From JAUYIV01 sp040882645 (GTDB lineage: Bacteria > Actinomycetota > Acidimicrobiia > Spongiisociales > UBA11373): a stretch of 32,879 nt of DNA. Under the pieces are notes generated by a model, which was not told where the DNA came from, did no database searches, and was given only the letters and a program-made list of their open reading frames with translations. The translations under genes and the position numbers were made by a program. This document shows positions 15,149 to 22,871 of this stretch, piece by piece. The stretch's first letter is position 1. Every line of letters starts with the position of its first letter. The stretch lies in the NCBI GenBank assembly GCA_040882645.1, contig JBBEAX010000032.1, forward strand, positions 1 to 32,879, in the 5' to 3' direction.

Positions 15149-15466
15149 ATGCACGATCACTTGCGGCCGGTCGAGCGGCGGGTGCTCGCGATGCGGGCCA
15201 ACGGCCACAGTCTCGAAGACATCGGCGCGGCCTTCCGACGAAGCCCGGACCACATCGGTCGGATCATCGAGTGGTCGGGCATCCCTCGCAGCGGCCCCGC
15301 CCCGAATCTCAAGCCGCGGGCGCTCGAGAACCGAGTGCTCTCCTTCCGCGGCTCTGGTGCGAGCCACGCCGAGATTGCCGATCGGTTCAACAAGACCCCG
15401 GCGTTCATCAAGCAAGTCGAGGGGCTGGCTCACTTTCGCAGGGCCCTGGAACTGCTCACTCCCTGA
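15149..15466 (+). CDS. Small protein with two tandem helix-turn-helix repeats
   Basis: ATG 15149 is preceded by AAGGGGA and gives 105 residues. The protein is an internal duplication: VERRVLAMRANGHSLEDIGA (about 8-27) aligns with LENRVLSFRGSGASHAEIAD (about 60-79), each followed by a recognition-helix-like segment (FRRSPDHIGRIIEWSGI; FNKTPAFIKQVEGLAHF). Each repeat resembles the HTH of sigma-70 region 4 or LuxR-type regulators. No sensor or catalytic domain is present, so it may be a simple DNA-binding protein contacting two half-sites. It lies 58 bases after the PH-like gene and 44 bases before a lipoprotein gene on the same strand. Its target is unknown. Confidence 0.65.
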   Translation: MHDHLRPVERRVLAMRANGHSLEDIGAAFRRSPDHIGRIIEWSGIPRSGPAPNLKPRALENRVLSFRGSGASHAEIADRFNKTPAFIKQVEGLAHFRRALELLTP

Positions 15467-15510
15467 CCGGAATCGCTAAGTGGCGCTTCGAAACTAAGGT
15501 CGTCCCCGCC

Positions 15511-16572
15511 ATGGCATCCCTGCGAATGCGCCCCGCGAGCGCGATCATCGGCCTGCTGTTCGCCCTGGTGACGACCGCATGCGCGGATGAGAGCGCTTCG
15601 AGTACCACCACCGCCGCGGTGACGACCAGCACCGGTGGCACCACCACCACCGTTGGGCCGGTGCAGGCCCCGGAAGAGCCCTTCCGGGGTTTCTCCCTGT
15701 CGCCCGTCGACTACGAGGGGAATAGCCTCGTCGAGTTCCTCGAGACGGCGGCCGCCAACGGCGAAGCCATTGAACGGGTCGGCGACATCCTCGAGTGGGA
15801 GGAGCCCCCCAACTCGGGCCTGGCAGCGGTCGACGGACTCGCCGCGGAGTACGGGTACCTGTCCCTCAGTATCACCGGGGTCTTCAACGTCGATGACGGC
15901 GTGCTGCTCCGCCCGATCGACGATGAGACCTTCGATCGCTATGTCGCTGCCGCCCGCACCTACGCGGCCAGTCACCAGCCGCCGTATCTGGGGCTGGGGG
16001 TCGAGATAGACACGCAGTGGCGGGTTCGCCCGCAGGACTTCGACCGATTCGCCGAACTGTTCGCGGCGGTGGCGGCCGCCGTCGATGAAGTGTCGCCCGA
16101 CACCGAGATGTTCACCTCGTTCCAGCTCGAGAGGCTCTCGGGCATGCTCGGTGGGCTGTTCGGCGGGGTAAGCGACCCCGAACTTGCCTTGTGGACCCTG
16201 ATCGATCGCTTCCCGGATGCCGACATCATCGCCTTCACCACTTATCCCGGGCTGGTCTTCACCGACCCTGCCGAGATTCCCGATGACTACTACAGCCGCC
16301 TCAACGACTACGCCGGTGGGCGGCGGATCGCCTTCACCGAGATGGGCTGGCAGTCAGCCGGCGAATATGGCGCCTACTCGGGCTCCGAGGAGAAGCAGTT
16401 GGCGTTCGTCACCCGGTTCCACGAGTTGATCGAGGACGCCGACGTCGCCTTCTACATCTGGTCGTTCCTCTACGACCAGCAAGTGCAGGGGCCGTTCGCC
16501 TCGATGGGCCTGGTCGACCGGGCCCTTCGGCCCAAAGCCGCCTGGTGGGAGTGGCAGTCTCAGGGGGGATGA
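15511..16572 (+). CDS. Secreted lipoprotein with glycosidase-like TIM-barrel domain
   Basis: ATG 15511 gives 353 residues; the ATG at 15526 is an alternative. The N-terminus is a signal peptide (MRPASAIIGLLFALVTTAC) with a plausible though imperfect lipobox, then a Thr-rich linker at about residues 30-55. The rest resembles a beta/alpha barrel hydrolase: FRGFSLSPVDYEGN at the first strand, YLGLGVEIDTQWRVRPQDFD with a candidate catalytic Glu, ADIIAFTTYPGLVF, and GRRIAFTEMGWQSAG with the second candidate Glu near the C-terminus. This spacing fits clan-A-type retaining glycosidases, but I cannot assign a family or substrate. It is convergent with the GSDH-type gene, only 15 bases apart. Confidence 0.65.
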   Translation: MASLRMRPASAIIGLLFALVTTACADESASSTTTAAVTTSTGGTTTTVGPVQAPEEPFRGFSLSPVDYEGNSLVEFLETAAANGEAIERVGDILEWEEPPNSGLAAVDGLAAEYGYLSLSITGVFNVDDGVLLRPIDDETFDRYVAAARTYAASHQPPYLGLGVEIDTQWRVRPQDFDRFAELFAAVAAAVDEVSPDTEMFTSFQLERLSGMLGGLFGGVSDPELALWTLIDRFPDADIIAFTTYPGLVFTDPAEIPDDYYSRLNDYAGGRRIAFTEMGWQSAGEYGAYSGSEEKQLAFVTRFHELIEDADVAFYIWSFLYDQQVQGPFASMGLVDRALRPKAAWWEWQSQGG

Positions 16573-16587
16573 AGGACGGGAGGCGGC

Positions 16588-17904
16588 TCAGCGCTCAGGC
16601 ACCAGCCTCATGAGCGAGCCGGTCCAGGTGGTGACGAGCAGCTCGCCGTCGGCGTCCACCCCGAATGAGGTGACCTGGCCGACATCCTCCAATCCCCAGT
16701 CGGTGACCTCGCCCGCCTCGCCGTTCTCGTAGCGGAAGGAGCGGATGAATCCGGAGCACCAATCGCTGAAGAAGAAGTGGCCGCTCAGCTCGGGCATGGC
16801 CGGACCCCGATAGACGTACCCTGCGGTCATCGAGCAGTGGCCGCCATCGTGATTGACCTGGACGACCGGCATCTCCATGCCGTCCGTTTGGCAGCCCGAC
16901 GGGGGCGACCAGCACATCGTCCCTTCCAGCTCGGGCCACCCGAAGTTGTAGCCGGCCGGCGCGAGCGGGACCACGTTCACCTCCTCCCAGGTCGACTGGC
17001 CGACATCGCCGATGTACATGAGCTGGTCCACCGGGTCGATGGCGAACCGCCAGGGGTTGCGCAGCCCGATCGCCCAGGTCTCGGGCGCGCCTGACCCGTC
17101 CGCCCACGGGTTGTCGCCGGGGGTGCTGTACGGCGAAGCAGAGTCGACATCGATTCGGAGGATTGCCCCCTTCAGTGTCTCGGGATCCTGCGGGTTGATC
17201 GAGAACTCGCCGTTGTCGCCCGATCCGATGTAGAGGTATCCATCCGGTCCGAATTGCATCATGCCGGCGTTGTGGCGGTGCTCGCCCTCGGCGAGGCGGT
17301 CCACCTCGAGGACGAGCTTCTCGCTGGTTGGATCGGCGACGCCGTTGGCGTTCACCTGGTATTCGATCAGCACGGCATCGAATTCGAGGTCGGTGTAGTA
17401 GATGAATACCCGGCGGTTCGTCTCGAAGTCGGGGTGGAACGCCAACCCCAGCAGGCCCACCTCGATCCCGGCGTTGGCGCGGGTCTTGTTGGCCACGTCG
17501 AGAAATAGGGTCGAGTCGACCTGACCGGTGTCCGCATCGACCCGTTTGATGCGCCCACCCCGCTCGACGACAAGCAGGATGTCCTCGCCGGGCATGGCGA
17601 TCGGAAACACGGGCTGGGCGAACCCTTCGGCGATCGTCTCGAGGGCGATCCCGCTGAGCGGCGAAGCGGGCAGCGTGGTCGAGGCGCCGGGGAGCGTGGT
17701 GGCCCCACCGTCGGGGAGGCTGGTCGCGGTCCCGTCGGGAACGGTCGTACCCGACGAGTCGCCCGCGGTCGAAGTGGTGGCGGCTGCCGAGGGGCCCCCT
17801 CCGGCGAAGGGATCCTGGAACATCAGGGACCAGACGATCGCCCCGGTCGCCAGCGCGATGAGGGCGAGGTACGGCACATTTGCCCGGCCCAGCGGCGTGC
17901 TCAC
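16588..17904 (-). CDS. PQQ-dependent sugar dehydrogenase-like (GSDH family) membrane-anchored protein
   Basis: The frame is open from ATG 17931, but GTG 17904 has AGGAGG 8 bases upstream and overlaps the EamA stop (GTGA), so it is preferred (438 residues). One N-terminal helix (VPYLALIALATGAIVWSLMF) anchors the protein outside the membrane, followed by a Thr/Pro/Gly-rich linker to about residue 85. The rest is a six-bladed propeller of the glucose/sorbosone dehydrogenase family: NAGIEVGLLGLAFHPDFETN, EGEHRHNAGMMQFGPDGYLY with the catalytic-type His, GSGDNG, WAIGLRNPWRFAID with the conserved Arg, and WCSGFIRSFRYENG. Several cysteines may form disulphides. It probably oxidises a sugar or aldose outside the cell; PQQ use is inferred from the family. 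Confidence 0.87.
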   Translation of the reverse strand: MSTPLGRANVPYLALIALATGAIVWSLMFQDPFAGGGPSAAATTSTAGDSSGTTVPDGTATSLPDGGATTLPGASTTLPASPLSGIALETIAEGFAQPVFPIAMPGEDILLVVERGGRIKRVDADTGQVDSTLFLDVANKTRANAGIEVGLLGLAFHPDFETNRRVFIYYTDLEFDAVLIEYQVNANGVADPTSEKLVLEVDRLAEGEHRHNAGMMQFGPDGYLYIGSGDNGEFSINPQDPETLKGAILRIDVDSASPYSTPGDNPWADGSGAPETWAIGLRNPWRFAIDPVDQLMYIGDVGQSTWEEVNVVPLAPAGYNFGWPELEGTMCWSPPSGCQTDGMEMPVVQVNHDGGHCSMTAGYVYRGPAMPELSGHFFFSDWCSGFIRSFRYENGEAGEVTDWGLEDVGQVTSFGVDADGELLVTTWTGSLMRLVPER

Positions 17905-18860
17905 CCTCGTTCCCTCCTGCTCAAGAGCCATCCACCCGACACTGCCACCGCGACGCCGAGTAGCTGCACCGGCTCGACCGACTCGCCCCTCACCATCACC
18001 CCGAGCCCCAGTGCGACCACCGGGATCAGGTACCCGGCAATGGTCCCTCTGTTGGCCCCGACCCTACCGACCAGCGTCAGGTGCATCACGCGCGCCCAGC
18101 CCGTCCCGAGGACACCGAGCGCGACGATGGAGAGTACCGGCACCCACGAGAACGAGGAACGAGTGAGGCCGGCGACCCCGAGCGGGGTGAGGACGGCGGC
18201 GGCTGCAACCTGTGCCCAGAACATCGTGGCGAGGGCGCCGTGGCGCTGGGTGAGGGGCGGATACAACTGGTTGGCGAACCCGTATCCGAACACCGCCACC
18301 AACACCAGGGCGATCCCCAGGACCGAGGCGCCGGCCCCGGTGACGTCGGGTATGGAGAGCATTACTACGCCGAGGAGGCCAAAGAGGACTCCCCAGCGCT
18401 GCGGGCGAGACGGCAGGGCGCGGTCGATGCCCACCCCGATCAATACCGTGGCCAGCGGAGTGGCGCTCACCAGCATCCCGGCGACGGCTGACGACACCCA
18501 TTGCTCCGCTAGGGCAAAGAGAAGGGCCGGCATGCCGACGCCTGCCAAAGCCACCGCGGCGATCCGGGGCCAGTCGCCGCGAGGAATCGGGCGCCGGGCC
18601 GCGGGCAGCAGTCCAAGCGCCGCCACCCCCAGAACAAGGCGAGCCCAGGCGATGGTGCCGGGGGCGATGCTTTCGAGCCCCTCGGCGATGAACAGGAACG
18701 AGGCTCCCCAGATGAGAGACGTTCCGGCCAACAGGCCCCAGTCGACTGCGCCATAGGCCTCGGCGCGGGTCCCGGCCCCGGTCACGAGGACGCGACGGGT
18801 CAGGTCGCGAGAGGGAGATGGGTCGGTCACGGAGGGCGACGGTAACGGTTCCTGACGCAT
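17901..18860 (-). CDS. EamA/DMT superfamily transporter
   Basis: The 319-residue protein is read from ATG 18860; GTG 18830, with a TACCGT box 8 bases before it, is an alternative leaderless start and would remove an unstructured 10-residue extension. Ten hydrophobic helices are organised as two EamA repeats. The first has WGLLAGTSLIWGASFLFIAE and IAPGTIAWARLVLGVAALGL; the second has LGIALVLVAVFGYGFANQLY and GANRGTIAGYLIPVVALGLG. Such proteins export or import small metabolites such as amino acids or nucleotides; the substrate cannot be deduced. Its stop overlaps the GSDH-type gene by 4 bases, so both are co-translated. It is divergent from the LCP gene. Confidence 0.88.
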   Translation of the reverse strand: MRQEPLPSPSVTDPSPSRDLTRRVLVTGAGTRAEAYGAVDWGLLAGTSLIWGASFLFIAEGLESIAPGTIAWARLVLGVAALGLLPAARRPIPRGDWPRIAAVALAGVGMPALLFALAEQWVSSAVAGMLVSATPLATVLIGVGIDRALPSRPQRWGVLFGLLGVVMLSIPDVTGAGASVLGIALVLVAVFGYGFANQLYPPLTQRHGALATMFWAQVAAAAVLTPLGVAGLTRSSFSWVPVLSIVALGVLGTGWARVMHLTLVGRVGANRGTIAGYLIPVVALGLGVMVRGESVEPVQLLGVAVAVSGGWLLSRRERG

Positions 18861-18952
18861 CGGGCGCTGCCACCGGGGCTTGGGGGTCGTAGACCTAGAA
18901 CCGTCGTATCGTTGGATGTTCTGGCGGGAACTCGAACGGCCCGGCGAAGCGT

Positions 18953-18965
18953 CGTAATCGTTACG
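18953..18965. promoter_or_regulatory. Small palindrome in the EamA-LCP divergent region
   Basis: CGTAA, TCG, TTACG forms a perfect 5-bp inverted repeat 38 bases before the LCP start. It could be an operator, but it is short and may be chance. Confidence 0.2.
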
Positions 18966-19003
18966 GAATCATCTCTTGAGGCTCGTTGAGCCTTGGAGGG
19001 GCA

Positions 19004-20695
19004 GTGGCCAAACCCACCGACGACCAACCCGACGAGGCGTCTAGCGCCGAGGAGGCGCCTGTGGTCGGGGCTGGGCCCGACGATGCGCAGCAGCCTGCCG
19101 ACCGCCCGGTGTCGCGCGCGTGGGTTCCGAACCGGTGGCGCGGGGTCGCCGCCGCGGCGCTGTCGCTGATCGTTCCCGGGGCGGGTCACCTGTTCGTCCG
19201 GAAGTGGCGCCGGGCCGCGCCCTTCCTCGCGGGCAGCCTGGTCGTATTGCTGACCGCCTTCTACTTCTACGGCAGGGGCACGATCGGGCTCCTCGCCCTC
19301 CTGGTGCAACCGAAATGGGTGTGGGGCTTGGTGATCGCCAACCTGGTGATTGCGGCGCTACGGGTCGTCGCCGCGGTGGACGCCTATCGGCTGGCACCGG
19401 CGTTCGAGACGCGCTCCCAGAACTGGGCAGTCCTCGTCCGCGGCGGGATCGCCACCGTCCTGGTGCTGTTCCTGGTGGTGCCACACGTGTTCGTGGGCGA
19501 GCGAGCCAGCGCCTTGCTCACTTTGCTGGACCGGGTGTTCGTCGACGACGCCCAGGCGGCCGCCGCGGAAATCCGGGTGAGGGTGGCTGCCGACGCGGCT
19601 CGATTCGGTGGTTCGGTTTCGGCCACAACGACCACCGTCCCGCCGTCGACGACGACCACCCTCCCGCGGGGGACTATTCCCACCGGGGGTGTCGAGTTCG
19701 GAGAACTTCCTGACCCGACGCTTTCTCCTACGGCCAACACCCGGGTCACGGTCCTGCTCGCTGGTGGAGACGCCGGGCCGGGGCGAACCGGTCTACGGAC
19801 CGATGTGATGATGCTCGCCTCGCTCGACCTCGCGACCAACCAGGCCTCGATCATCAGCATCAGCCGCGAAACCGTTGGCTGGCTGCTGCCCACGTCGCTG
19901 CAGAGCGAGTACCAGTCCAAGCAGGACTACCTCTTCAACCTCGCAAAGCTTGCCGAGGAGAACGGCTCGACCCAGGCGACGGACCCGGAGCCCGAAGAGC
20001 GGCCCCGCGAGATCTGGCTCGATCGCATCAATGCGGTGTATCCATCGTCATCCTCGTTCACCCATCGGTACCCCAACGGGGTGAGCCCGGGAATGGAGGC
20101 CCTGGTCGACGTCCTCGAGACGACCCTGGCGATTCCGATCGACTACTACGTGTTGGTCGACTTCGCCGGTTTCGTCGACGTGGTCGATGCGATCGGTGGC
20201 GTGACTGTGACCGTGCGCTCATCGATGAGCGTCCTCTTCTCACCGGCCAAACCCGGTGACGAGGAGTTCATGCTCCAACTGAGTCCGGGGCGACAGCGCA
20301 TGGACGGCCGGACCGCCCTCGCCTACGCCCGCAATCGCAGCGATTCCAACGACATCGTGCGGACCCGCCGTCAGCGCTGTCTGATCCGTGAGGTGGCAGC
20401 CCAGGCCGACGCGTATCGAATCCTGCGGGAATTCCCTCGCCTGGCCACCACGATCGAGCGGCATGTGACCACCAACATCCCCCTGCGAGTGTTGCCCGAC
20501 CTGATCACGCTCGTGGCCGCCCTCGACACCGACGACATCAGCACCGGCGCGATCGAACAGGGCAACCTCGCCCCCAAGCGCAACTACCGGTTCCTCCCCG
20601 TCATCGACGCCAACCGGGCGCGCGCCTACATCCGCCAGGTGTTCGCCGGCCTGGAAACGGGGACGACGCCTCTGAGCACCGAGGAGTGTGGGTAA
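19004..20695 (+). CDS. LytR-CpsA-Psr family protein with multi-TM N-terminal extension
   Basis: GTG 19004 has GGAGGGG directly upstream (563 residues); an upstream TTG is unlikely. Residues about 45-170 hold about four hydrophobic helices and start with ALSLIVPGAGHLFVRKWRRA, resembling TM2/DUF5683-type modules (PGxGxxYxxKWxxG). A fourth helix (GGIATVLVLFLVVPHVF) leads outside, followed by a Thr-rich linker, TTTTVPPSTTTTLP (about 205-218). The LCP catalytic domain follows (about 240-530): LLAGGDAGPGRTGLRTDVMM, SIISISRETVGWLLP, INAVYPSSSSFTHRYPNG, FAGFVDVVDAIGGVTVTV and LAYARNRSDSNDIVRTRRQR with conserved Arg and Asp residues. LCP enzymes transfer undecaprenyl-linked glycopolymers to the cell wall. 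The SRET motif varies from the usual PRDT. Confidence 0.9.
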   Translation: MAKPTDDQPDEASSAEEAPVVGAGPDDAQQPADRPVSRAWVPNRWRGVAAAALSLIVPGAGHLFVRKWRRAAPFLAGSLVVLLTAFYFYGRGTIGLLALLVQPKWVWGLVIANLVIAALRVVAAVDAYRLAPAFETRSQNWAVLVRGGIATVLVLFLVVPHVFVGERASALLTLLDRVFVDDAQAAAAEIRVRVAADAARFGGSVSATTTTVPPSTTTTLPRGTIPTGGVEFGELPDPTLSPTANTRVTVLLAGGDAGPGRTGLRTDVMMLASLDLATNQASIISISRETVGWLLPTSLQSEYQSKQDYLFNLAKLAEENGSTQATDPEPEERPREIWLDRINAVYPSSSSFTHRYPNGVSPGMEALVDVLETTLAIPIDYYVLVDFAGFVDVVDAIGGVTVTVRSSMSVLFSPAKPGDEEFMLQLSPGRQRMDGRTALAYARNRSDSNDIVRTRRQRCLIREVAAQADAYRILREFPRLATTIERHVTTNIPLRVLPDLITLVAALDTDDISTGAIEQGNLAPKRNYRFLPVIDANRARAYIRQVFAGLETGTTPLSTEECG

Positions 20696-20718
20696 GAGGC
20701 CTCGGTTCGCTCGGCCCT

Positions 20719-20746
20719 GCTGCCCGCTACCCGCTACCCGCTGCCG
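20719..20746. repeat. Heptamer array 1, GCTACCC type, four units
   Basis: Four consecutive 7-base units: GCTGCCC, GCTACCC, GCTACCC, GCTGCCG. It starts 23 bases after the LCP stop codon, inside the 129-base gap to the malic enzyme stop. It is followed by CCGGCCAGAAGC, almost as at the right end of the window. Confidence 0.85.
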
Positions 20747-20769
20747 GCCAGAAGCAAGTGTCGGTTTGT

Positions 20770-20808
20770 CGCGTTCTGTCGAATTGCGAATTGCGAATTG
20801 CGAATTGC
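20770..20808. repeat. CGCGTTCTGTC core plus four GAATTGC units
   Basis: CGCGTTCTGTC (20770-20780) is followed by four perfect tandem GAATTGC units (20781-20808). The first 33 bases recur exactly at 22679-22711, on the other side of the malic enzyme gene in the same orientation. Immediately to the right is a GC-rich hairpin reaching the malic enzyme stop codon. Confidence 0.88.
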
Positions 20809-20809
20809 G

Positions 20810-20825
20810 GGCCTGCTCGCAGGCC
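20810..20825 (-). terminator. Hairpin overlapping the malic enzyme stop codon
   Basis: GGCCTGC (20810-20816) and GCAGGCC (20819-20825) form a 7-bp inverted repeat whose last base is the last base of the malic enzyme stop codon. In RNA the loop must open to at least four bases. On the minus strand it is followed by GCAATTC units, not by a T-run. A terminator or mRNA 3'-end stabiliser is plausible. Confidence 0.45.
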
Positions 20826-22519
20826 TACCCCGCCCTATACGGCAGATACACCGGTTCCCACATGGCGGCGTCGACGGCGGCTTCGGGGTCGACCAGGGTC
20901 TGGCCGATCCCTTCGCGGGTGGCAACTTCGATGACCGCAAGGGCCACCTTCTTGGAGAGCGCTCTGACGTCGGTGATCGGCGGGTATAGCGATCCGGTCT
21001 TGAGGGTGTCGTCGGTGACGAAGTCGGCGAGGGCGCGAGCAGCGGCGAGAAACATCCCGACGCTGATCTTGGATGCCCGTGCCACCACCGCACCAAGGCC
21101 GATCCCAGGGAAGACGAAGACATTGTTCGCCTGGCCGATTCGATGGAGTTCGCCCTCATGTTCGACTGGAGCGAAGGGGCTGCCGGTGGCCACGAGTGCC
21201 CTCCCCTCCGACCACCGGATGATGTCTGGTGGGGTGGCTTCGGTGTTCTTGGTGGGATTCGAGAGGGGCATCACGATCGGACGCTCGTGATGGGCAGCCA
21301 TCGAGCGGATCATCGACTCGGTGAAGCTGCCCGCCTTGCCGGTGACGCCGATCAGGATCGACGGGGACATCCGGTCGATCACCGTGGCCAGTTCGATCGG
21401 GCCATCACCCCACGAGGCAACCAGATTCGGGTCGGCGGCGAACTCTTGCTTGCGGTCCTCGATGCCTTCGCGGCCGTCGACCACCAGCCCGCGACTGTCG
21501 GTGAGAAGGATGCGCTCCCGCACCGTCGTCGCGTCGAGCCCCTCCTGCTCCATTGCGGCCTTGATCTGGCGGGCGATCCCGATCCCCGCAGAGCCCGCAC
21601 CCGCGATGACGACGCGCTGATCCGAAATCCGCGCACCGAGCATCCGCATCGCGGCGAACAGGCCACCGATGACCATCGCCGCCGTGCCTTGGATGTCGTC
21701 GTTGAACGACGGAAGCACCTCGCGGTACTTGTCTAGATGCCTGAACGAAGTCCGGTTCCCGAAGTCCTCCCACTGCAGGATCGCCCCGGGGTGGACCTTG
21801 CGAACGGCCTCTACGACCTCATCGACGAGCGTCCAGTACTCGTCGCCCCGTAGGCGTTCGCTGCGGTAACCGAGGTAAAGGGGGTCGTCGAGCAATTCCC
21901 GGTTGTCTGTCCCCACGTCGAGTGAGATCGGTAGGCAGAGCGACGGGTGAATTCCGGCCGCGGCGGTGTAGAGAGCGAGCTTGCCGATGGGGATCCCCAT
22001 GCCCCCGGCTCCCTGGTCGCCGATCCCGAGTATTCGTTCGTTGTCGGTGATCACGATCACCGCCGCTTCAGTCATCGCAGCATTGCGGAGCAGCTGCTCT
22101 ACTGAGCCCCGATCCGCCGGCGTGATGTACAAGCCGCGGGCACGCCGGAAAATGTGGCTCCACAGGCGGCACGCCTCGGCCACCGTCGGCGTGTAGATGA
22201 GAGGCACCAACTCTTCGAGGTGATCGACGACCAGCCGGTAGAACAGCGTCTCGTTCCGGTCGTGGAGGCTCGCCAGAAAGATGTGCTTCTCCAGATCCGT
22301 GCTCTTGGCGGCCAACTGGTCGAGGTTGCGCATCACCTGCTCCTCGATCGTGGACACATGGGAGGGCAGAAGCCCCATGAGCCCGAAAGCGATCCGCTCA
22401 TCGAGGGGGAAGGCGCTCCCCTTGTTCAGCAGCGGTTCGTCGAGGAGGCTGCGGCCTCTTTGAGAGACGGGGAGGTACGGCTGTCCCGAGACGGTGTCGG
22501 TCGCTGGCTGGTAACGCAT
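20825..22519 (-). CDS. NAD(P)-dependent malic enzyme, decarboxylating
   Basis: ATG 22519 starts MRYQPATDTVSG; the frame is open to 22807 but that extension translates repeats and hairpins. The 564-residue length fits the large NAD-type malic enzymes. Motifs: the N-terminal FPLDERIAFGLMGLLPSHVS, catalytic Tyr in VPLIYTPTVAEACRLW, Lys in GAGGMGIPIGKLALYTAAAG, metal-binding QWEDFGNRTSFRHLDKYRE and FNDDIQGTAAMV, the Rossmann GAGSAGIGIAR, and PLSNPTKNTEATPPDIIRWS. It converts malate to pyruvate and CO2 in the cytoplasm; the motifs are closer to the NAD (MaeA) group but the cofactor is not proven. The gene is monocistronic, apparently leaderless, and bounded on both sides by matching repeats. Confidence 0.95.
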   Translation of the reverse strand: MRYQPATDTVSGQPYLPVSQRGRSLLDEPLLNKGSAFPLDERIAFGLMGLLPSHVSTIEEQVMRNLDQLAAKSTDLEKHIFLASLHDRNETLFYRLVVDHLEELVPLIYTPTVAEACRLWSHIFRRARGLYITPADRGSVEQLLRNAAMTEAAVIVITDNERILGIGDQGAGGMGIPIGKLALYTAAAGIHPSLCLPISLDVGTDNRELLDDPLYLGYRSERLRGDEYWTLVDEVVEAVRKVHPGAILQWEDFGNRTSFRHLDKYREVLPSFNDDIQGTAAMVIGGLFAAMRMLGARISDQRVVIAGAGSAGIGIARQIKAAMEQEGLDATTVRERILLTDSRGLVVDGREGIEDRKQEFAADPNLVASWGDGPIELATVIDRMSPSILIGVTGKAGSFTESMIRSMAAHHERPIVMPLSNPTKNTEATPPDIIRWSEGRALVATGSPFAPVEHEGELHRIGQANNVFVFPGIGLGAVVARASKISVGMFLAAARALADFVTDDTLKTGSLYPPITDVRALSKKVALAVIEVATREGIGQTLVDPEAAVDAAMWEPVYLPYRAG

Positions 22520-22525
22520 ACCAAG

Positions 22526-22553
22526 ACCGTAATGCGCCCATCCGCACCCGCAA
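22526..22553 (-). promoter_or_regulatory. Candidate leaderless promoter of the malic enzyme gene
   Basis: On the minus strand TTGCGG (22548-22553), a 16-base spacer, and TACGGT (22526-22531), which ends 6 bases before ATG 22519. There is no ribosome binding site, consistent with transcription starting at the ATG. Confidence 0.5.
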
Positions 22554-22576
22554 TAGGGGCGTTCGGCAAGGCCGCC

Positions 22577-22590
22577 GCTACCCGCTACCG
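22577..22590. repeat. Heptamer array 2, GCTACCC type, two units
   Basis: GCTACCC followed by GCTACCG, 58 bases upstream of the malic enzyme start codon. It leads directly into two GC-rich hairpins. Confidence 0.65.
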
Positions 22591-22629
22591 GGCGGCCTCC
22601 GGCCGCCTTGGGCCGGCCTCTGGCCGGCC
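22591..22629. repeat. Pair of GC-rich hairpins
   Basis: GGCGGCC (22591-22597) pairs with GGCCGCC (22601-22607) across TCC, then GGCCGGCC (22611-22618) with GGCCGGCC (22622-22629) across TCT. They form a compact double hairpin upstream of the malic enzyme promoter. The function is unknown; it may be part of the repeat element. Confidence 0.6.
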
Positions 22630-22678
22630 ACGCCACTCGCCACCCGCAAGAGAGGGGAGACCTGCACGAAGCGTCTGG

Positions 22679-22710
22679 CGCGTTCTGTCGAATTGCGAAT
22701 TGCGAATTGC
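22679..22710. repeat. CGCGTTCTGTC core plus three GAATTGC units
   Basis: CGCGTTCTGTC (22679-22689) is followed by three perfect GAATTGC units (22690-22710). It is the second copy of the 33-base sequence at 20770, about 1.9 kb away in direct orientation, and is again followed at once by a GC-rich hairpin. Confidence 0.88.
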
Positions 22711-22731
22711 GGCCCGCCCGAAGGGCGGGCC
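22711..22731 (-). terminator. GC-rich hairpin next to heptamer array
   Basis: GGCCCGCCC (22711-22719) and GGGCGGGCC (22723-22731) give a perfect 9-bp stem with a GAA loop. It lies between the P-loop gene and the malic enzyme gene and could back up the terminator at 22809. It mirrors the hairpin beside the other GAATTGC array. Confidence 0.5.
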
Positions 22732-22808
22732 CGACTTGCCAATCGCTTATCGCGGGCGGGGGGGAGCCGGGCCCTATCGCGGGCGACTGCCGGAGGCGGT
22801 CGCCCATT

Positions 22809-22844
22809 AGACACGCCCCCGGTCTCTGGCCCGGGGGCGTGTCT
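22809..22844 (-). terminator. Strong terminator hairpin of the P-loop gene
   Basis: AGACACGCCCCCGG (22809-22822) and CCGGGGGCGTGTCT (22831-22844) form a perfect 14-bp stem with an 8-base loop. It lies 27 bases after the stop codon of the minus-strand P-loop gene. No long T-run follows. Confidence 0.75.
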
Positions 22845-22871
22845 CGAGTTGGTGGCCGCGTGGGCGGCCCC

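Noticed and set aside
20719..22731. CRISPR array
   Set aside because: The units are 7 bases, contiguous and without unique spacers, and no cas genes are present.
20770..22731. Insertion sequence or composite transposon around malic enzyme
   Set aside because: There is no transposase, no terminal inverted repeats and no target duplication; the flanking repeats are short and direct.
22520..22807. N-terminal extension of the malic enzyme frame
   Set aside because: It translates heptamer repeats and GC-rich hairpins, has no homology, and the real N-terminus with a -10 box is at 22519.
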